Shown here one piece after another: positions 1 to 5,557 of a stretch of DNA of 6,606 bases. Numbering within the stretch: the stretch's first letter is position 1; every line of letters begins with the position of its first letter. Position numbers and translations under genes: made by a program. The DNA comes from Spirochaetes bacterium RBG_16_67_19 (GTDB lineage Bacteria > Spirochaetota > Spirochaetia > SZUA-6 > DRHE01). The notes under the pieces are model-generated. The model saw only the letters and a program-made list of their open reading frames with translations. It made no database searches and was not told the DNA's origin. Where the stretch lies: the NCBI GenBank assembly GCA_001829505.1, contig MIBK01000197.1, positions 3,468-10,073 on the forward strand, read 5' to 3'.

Positions 1-729
1 GGTCCGCGGCGCATCCACCCCCTGCCCGCCGGCCTGCTGGCCGGCGCGGTGCTCACCGGGGGGGCCATCCTCCAGCAGGCGGGCATGGTCAGCACGACGG
101 CCGGCAAGGCCGGTTTCGTCACGGGCCTGTACGTGGTGCTGGTCCCGCTGGCGGGCCTGTTCTGGGGCCAGCGGGCCGGCTGGCCGCGCTGGGTCGGCAT
201 GGTCCTGGCCGCTACCGGCTTGTACCTCTTGAGCGTCACCCGGCAATTCACCATCGAGCGCGGCGATTTGCTGGTGCTGGCCAGCACCCTGTTCTGGACC
301 TGCCACGTGCTGCTGCTGGCCTGGCTGTCGCCGCGCACCGACGCGATGGCCCTGGCCTTCGTGCAGAACGCCGTGTGCGCGTTGCTCAGCGGCGCGGTCC
401 TGCCCTTTGTCGAGCATCCCGACCTGGGGGCCATAAGGGCTGCGGCCGTGCCCATTCTGTACGGGGGCCTGCTGTCGGTAGGCGTGGGCTTCACCCTGCA
501 GATCCTGGGGCAGCGCCGCGCGCCGCCCGCGCACGCGGCTCTTCTGCTGTCCATGGAGGCGGTGTTCGCCGCCCTGGGCGGCTGGTGGCTGCTGGGCGAA
601 CGGCTGGGGGCGCGCGGGCTGACCGGCTGCGCCTTGATGTTCGGCGGCATGCTCTTCGCCCAGTTGCCGCTGCTGCTGCGCCTGCGGCGCCGGGACCTGT
701 TCGCGGGCCCGGGCGGAGCGCCTCGCTGA
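1..729 (+). CDS. DMT/EamA-family inner-membrane transporter, 5' truncated by window edge
   Basis: The reading frame is open from base 1 to the TGA at 727-729, giving 242 visible residues; the true start lies upstream of the window. The protein is a succession of hydrophobic helices separated by short Arg-rich loops. It contains the segment TTAGKAGFVTGLYVVLVPL (about residues 30-48), typical of the drug/metabolite transporter superfamily, where it forms the conserved middle of the first EamA repeat. A second repeat follows, ending with a helix containing GGWWLLGERLG, the usual EamA signature, and an Arg-rich cytosolic tail. Family members are about 300 residues with ten helices, so roughly 60 N-terminal residues (about two helices) are missing. 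Such proteins export or import small metabolites, but the substrate cannot be predicted. A GTG at 49 is an internal codon and not a convincing start. No operon link to the next gene is evident: 101 bases separate them. Confidence 0.9.
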   Translation, partial: GPRRIHPLPAGLLAGAVLTGGAILQQAGMVSTTAGKAGFVTGLYVVLVPLAGLFWGQRAGWPRWVGMVLAATGLYLLSVTRQFTIERGDLLVLASTLFWTCHVLLLAWLSPRTDAMALAFVQNAVCALLSGAVLPFVEHPDLGAIRAAAVPILYGGLLSVGVGFTLQILGQRRAPPAHAALLLSMEAVFAALGGWWLLGERLGARGLTGCALMFGGMLFAQLPLLLRLRRRDLFAGPGGAPR

Positions 730-793
730 ACGATCGCGAGCGGTTTCCCGGCGCTTCCGGTGTCAACGGCGGGGGCTGGGGCGCCCGGCATTC

Positions 794-808
794 CTGGACG
801 ACGGGCCG
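794..808 (+). repeat. 15-base block shared with 3232-3246 (copy 1)
   Basis: The block CTGGACGACGGGCCG matches 3232-3246 (CTGGACGGCGGGCCG) with one mismatch. It starts 37 bases before the ATG at 831; the other copy starts 36 bases before the ATG at 3268. A 14/15 match can occur by chance in GC-rich DNA of this length, so the shared position is the only reason to list it. It contains the proposed -35 hexamer. Confidence 0.45.
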
Positions 809-824
809 GCGGCGTGAGTACTAT
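795..824 (+). promoter_or_regulatory. Putative sigma70-like promoter of the serine hydrolase/aminotransferase unit
   Basis: A -35-like TGGACG (795-800, four of six consensus bases) and a -10-like TACTAT (819-824, four of six) are separated by 18 bases. The -10 ends only 6 bases before the ATG at 831, so transcription would begin at or next to the start codon, giving a leaderless or nearly leaderless mRNA. Similar geometry is seen upstream of 3268 and 5558. This is predicted from sequence only; each hexamer alone is weak. Confidence 0.4.
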
Positions 825-830
825 CGGGGA

Positions 831-1979
831 ATGAAAGTCGTCGCTCTGGCGCTGACCCTGGCTGTTCTGGCTTCCTGCTCCAAGGAGGTGGTGATGGACC
901 GCGGGATCGAGGACCGCCACCAGCGCGTGGCCGATTACCTGGAGCGCCTGCAGGGCGCCGGGGAGTTCCCCGGGCTGCAGTACGTGGTGTTCGACCGCGA
1001 CGGGGTGGTGGACAGCCACGCCGTGGGGCTGGCCGACGTGGGAGCCGGGCGGCCCATGACGGCGCGCACCCGCCTGAACGTGTTCTCCACCACGAAGCTG
1101 GTGACCGCCGTCTGCCTGCTGCAACTCCAGCAGCGGGGCCTGCTCGCTCTGGAGGAGGAGGCGGGCCGCTACCTGGACTGGCTGCCCTATGCCGGCATCA
1201 CCCTGCGCCAGCTGGCCAGCCACAGCGCGGGAGTGCCGGATCCGGTCCTGGGCAACTTCTACGTGCACTGGCAGGAGGAGCAGGCCTCCTTCGACCGCGA
1301 GGCGCTGCTGCGGCAGGTCGTGGCCCGCGCCAGCAAGCCGCGCTTCGCTCCTGGGCAGGGGGCGGCCTACTCCAACCTGGGCTACGCGCTGCTGGGCCAG
1401 GTCATCGAGCGCGCCTCGGGGACTTCCTACGAGGACTACGCGCAGCAGCATGTATTCCGGCCCCTGGGGCTGCAGGCCGCGGACATCCACTTCGGCACCC
1501 AGGACTACACCGTCGACGCGCGGCCCTACTTCAAACGCTCGCAGGTGCTGTTCCAGATCCTGGCCCGCTTCGTGCTCAAGGGCGGCCACCTGCGCCGGCA
1601 GGGGGCCTGGGTCGCGCTAGAGAACCGCTTCTACCTCAACGCCCCGGCCCACGGCGGGATCATCACCAGCGCGGAAAGCTACGCGGCCGTGTTCCGAGAC
1701 CTGCTGCGCCCGGACTCGCGTCTGCTGGGGGCCGAGGCCCGCGCGCAGTTGTTCCGCGAACAGGTGCGCACTGACAAGGCAGCCTTCGCCCTGGGCTGGT
1801 TCATTCAGGAGCGCGGCGGCCAGCGTTTCTACTCCCACCGCGGCGGGGGCCTGGGCTACGTGTCCGAGGTGCGGCTGTACCCGGAAAGCGGCCTGGGGTC
1901 GGTGGTGCTGGTCAACATGACCACCCCATCCCGGCGCCTCTCGCCGGACCTGCTGGACGGCGAATACATCGGGAGGTAG
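831..1979 (+). CDS. Predicted lipoprotein serine hydrolase, beta-lactamase/PBP fold
   Basis: This encodes 382 residues, normal for the beta-lactamase-related serine hydrolases (PF00144: class C beta-lactamases, EstB-type esterases, D-aminopeptidases, PBP4*-like proteins). A short hydrophobic signal ends in LASC, a lipobox with Cys16 as the lipidation site, so the enzyme should be anchored in the cell envelope. The three active-site motifs are present: S86-T-T-K89 (SxxK nucleophile and base), Y180-S-N182 (YxN), and H336-R-G (HxG, replacing the KTG of class A enzymes). The substrate cannot be deduced; most environmental members are not beta-lactamases. The ATG at 831 has only GGGGA directly abutting it, too close for a normal Shine-Dalgarno. 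In contrast, an in-frame ATG at 894 (Met22) has an excellent AAGGAGG five bases upstream. Starting there would remove the signal and lipobox, so I keep 831. The aminotransferase gene begins 3 bases after the stop. Confidence 0.88.
   Translation: MKVVALALTLAVLASCSKEVVMDRGIEDRHQRVADYLERLQGAGEFPGLQYVVFDRDGVVDSHAVGLADVGAGRPMTARTRLNVFSTTKLVTAVCLLQLQQRGLLALEEEAGRYLDWLPYAGITLRQLASHSAGVPDPVLGNFYVHWQEEQASFDREALLRQVVARASKPRFAPGQGAAYSNLGYALLGQVIERASGTSYEDYAQQHVFRPLGLQAADIHFGTQDYTVDARPYFKRSQVLFQILARFVLKGGHLRRQGAWVALENRFYLNAPAHGGIITSAESYAAVFRDLLRPDSRLLGAEARAQLFREQVRTDKAAFALGWFIQERGGQRFYSHRGGGLGYVSEVRLYPESGLGSVVLVNMTTPSRRLSPDLLDGEYIGR
882..896 (+). promoter_or_regulatory. Internal Shine-Dalgarno with in-frame ATG, possible second start
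   Basis: The codons just after the lipobox cysteine (K-E-V-V) spell AAGGAGGTGGTG, placing a near-perfect ribosome binding site (882-888) five bases before an in-frame ATG at 894. Initiation here would give a 361-residue soluble form retaining all catalytic motifs. It may simply be a consequence of Lys-Glu-Val codons. Confidence 0.4.
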
Positions 1980-1982
1980 CCC

Positions 1983-3230
1983 ATGGCCGCAACCGAGAAG
2001 CTGGCGGTGATGGGCGGCAAGCCCGTGCGCACCGCGCCCTGGCCCAAGTGGCCGCTGTTCACCGAGCAGGACGTCGCGGACCTTGGGGCGGTGCTGCGCG
2101 ACGGCCGCCTGACCTCGATCACCGGCCCCAAGGTGCGGGAGTTCGAGGAGGCCTTCGCCGCGAAGTTCGAAACCCGGCACGCGCTGGCCACCTGCAACGG
2201 GGTCACGGCCCTGCACCTGGCCATCGCCGCCCTGGGCATCGGGCCGGGGGACGAGGTGATCGTGCCGGCGCACACCTTCATCGGCACGGCCATTCCGGTG
2301 CTCATGGCCAACGCCGTGCCGGTGTTCGTGGACGTGGACTTGGAGAGCTTCAACATCGACCCGGCCAAGATCGAGGCGGCCATCACCGAGCGCACCAAGG
2401 CTCTTCTACCCGTGCACCTGAACGGCCTGGCCGCCGATCTGCAGGCCATCCAGGCTCTGGCCGCCAAGCATGGGCTATTCCTGATCGAGGACGCCTGCCA
2501 GGCGCACGGAGGGCAGTACCGGGGCAGGACCCTCGGGACCCTCGGGCGGATCGGAGCCTTCAGTTTTTTCGAGGACAAGGTGATGACCACCGGCGAGGGC
2601 GGGATGCTGATCACCGATGATGCGGCGCTGTACGAGCGGGCCCGCCGCCTGCGCAGCTACGGGGAGGAGCTGGTCACCAGCATCGGGGAGCGCAAGTACG
2701 AGCACACCGCCCTGGGCTTCAACTACCGCATGAGCGCGCTCAATGCGGCCTTGGGCCTGAACCAGCTTCCGCGCCTGGAGGCAATGGTGGCCAAGCGCAA
2801 CCGCAACGCGGCTTACCTGCGCGAGGGCCTGGAAAAGGTGCCCGGAATCATCCCGCCGAAAGAGGTGCCCGGCTGCCGGCACGCCTACTACAAGTTCGTC
2901 TGCCGCATCGATCGGGAAGTCCTTGAGCTGGACGCGCTCACCGCGGTGGAGGCGATCAAGGCCGAAGGGGTGGCGGCCACACCGCGCTACCCCACGCCTC
3001 TTCCATTGCAGAAGGTGTTTCGGGAAAAGATCGGCTACGGCGGCACGGATTGCCCCTACGGATGCCGCCGCTACGGCCGCGAACCGGCTTTCCTGACGGG
3101 CTCCTGGCCCGTGGCCGAGCGCATCGGAAAAGAGGCCTTCGTGCTGCTGGTGCATCCCTCGATCGAAGAGCCCGACCTGCAGGACGCGGTGCGGGCGGTG
3201 CGCAAGGTGGCCGACCACTACCGGAAGTAA
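1983..3230 (+). CDS. PLP-dependent aminotransferase, DegT/DnrJ/EryC1 family
   Basis: This encodes 415 residues, typical of the DegT/DnrJ/EryC1 (PF01041) family, which transfers an amino group, usually from glutamate or glutamine, to a keto-sugar or cyclic ketone using pyridoxal phosphate. The N-terminal MGGKPVR and the segment ATCNGVTALHLA (near residues 73-84) are family hallmarks. D170 in EDACQAHG contacts the PLP ring nitrogen. K199 in SFFEDK is the Schiff-base lysine, followed by GEGG at 204-207. Overall it resembles the AHBA synthase/scyllo-inosose aminotransferase side of the family more than a specific lipid-A or O-antigen enzyme, but the substrate is not assignable. A C-terminal CPYGC motif (C357, C361) is of a kind seen in some members. 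GGGAGG at 1971-1976, inside the end of the preceding gene, gives a good ribosome binding site six bases before the ATG. No other sugar-pathway genes lie in the window. Confidence 0.92.
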   Translation: MAATEKLAVMGGKPVRTAPWPKWPLFTEQDVADLGAVLRDGRLTSITGPKVREFEEAFAAKFETRHALATCNGVTALHLAIAALGIGPGDEVIVPAHTFIGTAIPVLMANAVPVFVDVDLESFNIDPAKIEAAITERTKALLPVHLNGLAADLQAIQALAAKHGLFLIEDACQAHGGQYRGRTLGTLGRIGAFSFFEDKVMTTGEGGMLITDDAALYERARRLRSYGEELVTSIGERKYEHTALGFNYRMSALNAALGLNQLPRLEAMVAKRNRNAAYLREGLEKVPGIIPPKEVPGCRHAYYKFVCRIDREVLELDALTAVEAIKAEGVAATPRYPTPLPLQKVFREKIGYGGTDCPYGCRRYGREPAFLTGSWPVAERIGKEAFVLLVHPSIEEPDLQDAVRAVRKVADHYRK

Positions 3231-3231
3231 G

Positions 3232-3246
3232 CTGGACGGCGGGCCG
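3232..3246 (+). repeat. 15-base block shared with 794-808 (copy 2)
   Basis: CTGGACGGCGGGCCG differs from the copy at 794-808 at one position. It begins right after the stop codon of the aminotransferase gene, 36 bases before the ATG at 3268, and contains the proposed -35 hexamer of the next unit. Confidence 0.45.
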
Positions 3247-3260
3247 ATCCGCGCTACAAT
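3233..3260 (+). promoter_or_regulatory. Putative sigma70-like promoter of the exported-protein pair
   Basis: TGGACG (3233-3238) and TACAAT (3255-3260, five of six consensus bases) are spaced by 16 bases. The -10 ends 7 bases before the ATG at 3268, so the transcript would start at about that codon. The upstream ATG at 3259 overlaps the -10 element and would not be transcribed from this promoter, which supports 3268 as the real start. Confidence 0.5.
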
Positions 3261-3267
3261 GGCCTTC

Positions 3268-3798
3268 ATGAACAAATCAGGCTTGCTCTTCGCGGCATTG
3301 TTGGCGCTGGTGCTGGTTTCCCCGGCTTTCCGGGCGGAGGCGACGGGCTACGACGCGCTGCTGCCCCTGCTGGTGGACCTGCCGGGCTGGGAAGCCGAGG
3401 CGGCCGACGGGGCGGACGCCAGCGTGGAGGGGATGCGGGCGGTCACGGTGTACCGCACCTACGAGAGCGGCGACCGCACCTTCGAGGTCAACCTCCTGTT
3501 CGGCACGCAGGCCGGCATGACCTGGATGCCGGACTACAAGGAGGGTTGGAAGATGCAGACCCCGGAAGGCCTGATGGAGGTGAAGCGGATCGCCGGCTTC
3601 CTGGTGTACTACATGTTCGAGAATGAATCCAACTCCGGGGGGATCGTGGTGCTGATCCAGGAGGCGACGACCGCCAAACCCGACACCGGCGCGGTGTTCG
3701 CCGTCAGCTTCGAAGGCCTGGCCCTGGACGAAGCCCTGAAGACCGCCCAGCGCTTTAGCTGGGCGAAAATGAAGGAGCAGGTCGGGAGGCTGAAATGA
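3268..3798 (+). CDS. Exported protein of unknown function
   Basis: This encodes 176 residues from the ATG at 3268. It begins MNKSG, then has a hydrophobic core and an AEA signal peptidase I site around residue 25, so it is predicted to be periplasmic or secreted; the mature part is about 150 residues. I recognise no named family. The mature protein is acidic, starts with YDALLPLLVDLPGWEAE, has a Tyr- and Glu-containing middle that reads like alternating beta strands (VTVYRTYESGDRTFEVNLLF), and has an amphipathic helix near the end. It contains no cysteine. An ATG at 3259 would add MAF, but it overlaps the -10 hexamer and neither ATG has a Shine-Dalgarno. The stop codon overlaps the next start (ATGA at 3795-3798), so the two exported proteins are probably translationally coupled and may work together. 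Confidence 0.8.
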   Translation: MNKSGLLFAALLALVLVSPAFRAEATGYDALLPLLVDLPGWEAEAADGADASVEGMRAVTVYRTYESGDRTFEVNLLFGTQAGMTWMPDYKEGWKMQTPEGLMEVKRIAGFLVYYMFENESNSGGIVVLIQEATTAKPDTGAVFAVSFEGLALDEALKTAQRFSWAKMKEQVGRLK

Positions 3799-4784
3799 AG
3801 CAGCCGGCCTGGTTGGCCGTCGCGGCGGCCCTGCTCCTGGCGGGGCTCGCGCTGCTGGCCCCCGGCGCTCCGGCGTTCGCCCAGGAGGGCTGGCGGCAGT
3901 TCATCGTCACCGACCGGGTGGGTTTCGTCGCCGCGGGGGCCTCCTCCCAGCTCGTGGAGAACGATGACTGGACCAAGTACGCGCCTCGCAACCTGTTCGA
4001 CGGCGGCAAGGATTCCGCCTGGGTGGAAGGGGTGGAGGGAGACGGGCTGGGGGAGCAGGTCTGGTTCACGGTGGACCGCGGTACCGCCGATCTGATCCTC
4101 ACCAACGGCTTCGCCAGGAACGCCAATCTGTTCCAGAAGAACAACCGGGTGAAGAGGCTGGAAGCCACCTTGTGGGCCGCGGCCACGGCCAGCCTCATGG
4201 TCACCGAGCTGGGCCAGGTCTACCAGGCCCAGCCCGTTTCCGGCCAGCTCTCCCTTGGCCTGGCCGACCAGGCCGCGCCGCAGAGCCTGGCGCTGCCGAT
4301 CGACTGGGACAGGCTGCCGGTGGACCCGCCGAAACTGATCGAGGACTACGGCCGGAGCTTCGAGCTGCCCGCGGAAGGGTCCTTCTGGATGGACTACGTC
4401 CTCTGTCTGGAGATCAAGGAGGTCTACCGCGGGACCGCCTACCGGGACACCTGCATCGCCGAGATCGCCTGGACCCTGCCGCGCGCCCTGGCCGGCCCGG
4501 GCGGCTGCCGCGCCTGGCAGCTGGCCGGCGCCTGGAAGGCGGAGGAAGGGGCCGAGTGGGAGTACCTGGAGCTGGGGATCGAGGACGAGGTCCTGCTGTT
4601 CAGCGCCTACCTTGGAGGCCAGTTGTACGACGCCGGGCTGTGGTACGTCGGGGAGGGCCGGCTGTCCCTGGATTCGGACGGCGGATCCTCCCGGGTCTAT
4701 ACGGACGGAACGCTGAGCTCCCGGACCCTGCTGTTAACCGGCGAGGACGGCCATCAGGAACGATACGTGCGCGCGGAGGAGTGA
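3795..4784 (+). CDS. Exported protein with NADase-type glycan-binding (discoidin-like) domain
   Basis: This encodes 329 residues. A strong Sec signal peptide ends at AFA (residues 27-29), so the mature protein is outside the cytoplasm. Residues about 45-225 resemble the discoidin-like domain called NADase-type glycan-binding domain. The cues are ASSQL, then Y-A-P-R-NLFDG, then SAWVEGVEGDGLGE (about residues 75-88), a strand with TNGFARN, N-N-R-V-K, and the closing EVYRGTAYRDTCIAEIAW. In other proteins this domain is a carbohydrate- or surface-binding accessory module; here no NADase or other catalytic domain is attached. The last 90 residues (from about W241) form a beta-rich segment with a W-x-L-x-G-x-W start, perhaps a small lipocalin-like sheet. 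Cysteines are at 204, 220 and 238. GGGAGG at 3784-3789 is a good ribosome binding site, and the start overlaps the upstream stop. The domain name rests on pattern recognition without a profile search. Confidence 0.8.
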   Translation: MKQPAWLAVAAALLLAGLALLAPGAPAFAQEGWRQFIVTDRVGFVAAGASSQLVENDDWTKYAPRNLFDGGKDSAWVEGVEGDGLGEQVWFTVDRGTADLILTNGFARNANLFQKNNRVKRLEATLWAAATASLMVTELGQVYQAQPVSGQLSLGLADQAAPQSLALPIDWDRLPVDPPKLIEDYGRSFELPAEGSFWMDYVLCLEIKEVYRGTAYRDTCIAEIAWTLPRALAGPGGCRAWQLAGAWKAEEGAEWEYLELGIEDEVLLFSAYLGGQLYDAGLWYVGEGRLSLDSDGGSSRVYTDGTLSSRTLLLTGEDGHQERYVRAEE

Positions 4785-4806
4785 CCCCCCGCGCGCCGTA
4801 CGAGCG

Positions 4807-4837
4807 GCGGCCGGGCGGCCGGCCTGCCCGGGGCCGC
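4807..4837. terminator. GC-rich hairpin between convergent genes, weak terminator candidate
   Basis: GCGGCCGGGC (4807-4816) can pair with GCCC-GG-GGCCGC (4826-4837), leaving a two-base bulge and a nine-base loop. It fills the 52-base gap between the convergent genes ending at 4784 and 4837 and touches the latter's stop codon. There is no T-tract on either strand, so it is not a canonical intrinsic terminator; it could stall polymerase or be chance in GC-rich DNA. Confidence 0.3.
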
Positions 4838-5460
4838 TAGAAGCCCAGCGCCTCGTTCACCAGCACCACCTGCGTCCGGTTCGGGTTGACCTCCCGGCGG
4901 AACATCAGAACCTTGCTGTAGAAGGAGCTCCAGTCCTCGGGCAGGCCGTAGGCCTTGCGGGCCCGCGCCGTCTCCAGCCCCAGCACGTACTCGCGCAGGC
5001 GCCGCATCCCCTCGTCCAGGTCCTTCACGATCTTCTGCGCCCCGACCACCCAGATCACCTTGCCCGCCGAGTAGGCGTAGGCCGGCAGTTGGCTGCCGGT
5101 GTTGGAGGCGATGAGCAGATGGCCGTCCTCGGTGACCGCATGCACGCTGCCGACGGTGAAGTCGGGGGCGGCGCACAGCTTGCGCATGTCCCGCTCCTGG
5201 GTGTTGGGGTTCATGGTGGCGAGCCTGTTGCGGATCGAGTCGAACCTGCCCGGCTCGTTGATTTCCTTGGACAGGCCGACGGAATCCAGGGTGACCGAAA
5301 CCATGGTGAACACCTCGGCCCCCGCCGGCAGCATGGCCAGGACCTTCTGGCGGGCCTCCGCCGCGTTGGCCGCCGCAACGGCCTGGATGCCGTTGGCGTT
5401 GAGCGCCTTCAGGGTGCGCTCGATGCTTTCCTTGGAAGCCGGTACTTTCCACTCTTTCAT
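4837..5460 (-). CDS. LUD-domain protein (LutC/YkgG, DUF162 family), stand-alone
   Basis: This encodes 207 residues. The fold is recognised from VGSVHAVTEDGHLLIAS, then GSQLPAYAYSAGKVIWVVGAQ (about residues 104-142), and the C-terminal VVLVNEALGF, all typical of the LUD domain (PF02589). LutC in the LutABC lactate-oxidation complex carries the same domain, but no lutA or lutB gene lies in the window, so a lactate role is not supported. Many single-domain relatives have unknown function. It is predicted to be cytoplasmic, and the only cysteine is C96. I chose the ATG ending at 5460 because AAGGAG lies seven bases upstream. The in-frame ATG at 5502 would place coding sequence over the palindromic operator and has no ribosome binding site. 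The gene diverges from a HxlR-type regulator, which is its probable controller. Confidence 0.87.
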   Translation of the reverse strand: MKEWKVPASKESIERTLKALNANGIQAVAAANAAEARQKVLAMLPAGAEVFTMVSVTLDSVGLSKEINEPGRFDSIRNRLATMNPNTQERDMRKLCAAPDFTVGSVHAVTEDGHLLIASNTGSQLPAYAYSAGKVIWVVGAQKIVKDLDEGMRRLREYVLGLETARARKAYGLPEDWSSFYSKVLMFRREVNPNRTQVVLVNEALGF

Positions 5461-5480
5461 TGTGCTGCTCCTTCCCTTGC

Positions 5481-5509
5481 ATTTTAGTTTAGTAACTAAC
5501 AATTAGTAA
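5481..5509 (-). promoter_or_regulatory. Putative promoter of the LUD-domain gene
   Basis: On the minus strand, TAAAAT (5481-5486, five of six consensus bases) lies 17 bases downstream of a poor -35, TTACTA (5504-5509). Transcription would start near 5474, leaving a short leader with the Shine-Dalgarno. The palindromes at 5489-5499 and 5503-5517 cover the spacer and -35, so a bound regulator would block it. Confidence 0.3.
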
Positions 5510-5518
5510 GTTACTAAA
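5488..5518. promoter_or_regulatory. Nested AT-rich palindromes, likely HxlR operator
   Basis: There are two palindromes, TTAGT-A-ACTAA (5489-5499) and TTAGTAA-G-TTACTAA (5503-5517), with centres 16 bases apart. They also form a larger inverted repeat with perfect 10-base arms, TTTAGTAACT (5488-5497) and AGTTACTAAA (5509-5518). The region lies between the divergent LUD and HxlR genes and overlaps the proposed LUD promoter. HxlR-family dimers commonly bind inverted repeats near their own gene, so autoregulation and control of the LUD gene are inferred. Confidence 0.6.
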
Positions 5519-5522
5519 AAAA

Positions 5523-5550
5523 TTGCAATAAGGCAAGAAAAAGGTTATCT
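5523..5550 (+). promoter_or_regulatory. Putative promoter of the HxlR gene
   Basis: TTGCAA (5523-5528, four of six consensus bases) and TTATCT (5545-5550, weak) are spaced by 16 bases. The -10 ends 7 bases before the ATG at 5558, and no Shine-Dalgarno lies at a useful distance, again suggesting a leaderless message. TTGCAA is its own reverse complement, so the same hexamer is present on both strands. Confidence 0.35.
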
Positions 5551-5557
5551 TCCGCTC

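Noticed and set aside
375..830. Long N-terminal extension of the serine hydrolase frame
   Set aside because: It overlaps the transporter gene and reads as Arg/Gly/Ala-rich low-complexity sequence. A proper signal peptide with lipobox begins at 831.
730..830. Terminator for the transporter gene
   Set aside because: Only short GC-rich inverted segments are present, with no stable stem followed by T residues.
2562..2567. Six-T run inside the aminotransferase as a slippage site
   Set aside because: It simply encodes Ser-Phe-Phe of the conserved PLP-lysine motif and the frame is intact on both sides.
1617..2614. Two long open frames on the minus strand
   Set aside because: They are antisense to the hydrolase and aminotransferase genes, which show full family motifs. 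The translations have no recognisable domain and arise from high GC content.
2475..3275. Minus-strand open frame opposite the aminotransferase
   Set aside because: It is a shadow of a well-supported gene, with no ribosome binding site or recognisable motif.
4785..4836. Mobile-element or REP-like repeat between the convergent genes
   Set aside because: The symmetric GGCCGGCC-type sequence is present once and has no second copy in the window.
4172..4840. Plus-strand frame overlapping the glycan-binding-type protein
   Set aside because: Its Gly/Arg/Pro-rich translation is typical of an out-of-frame GC-rich shadow.
4754..5482. Second minus-strand frame over the LUD gene
   Set aside because: It is a different frame from the one with LUD motifs, and its His/Gly/Arg-rich translation is a shadow.
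5461..5502. Upstream start for the LUD protein at 5502
   Set aside because: It would code through the palindromic operator and proposed promoter and has no Shine-Dalgarno, whereas AAGGAG precedes the ATG at 5460 by seven bases.
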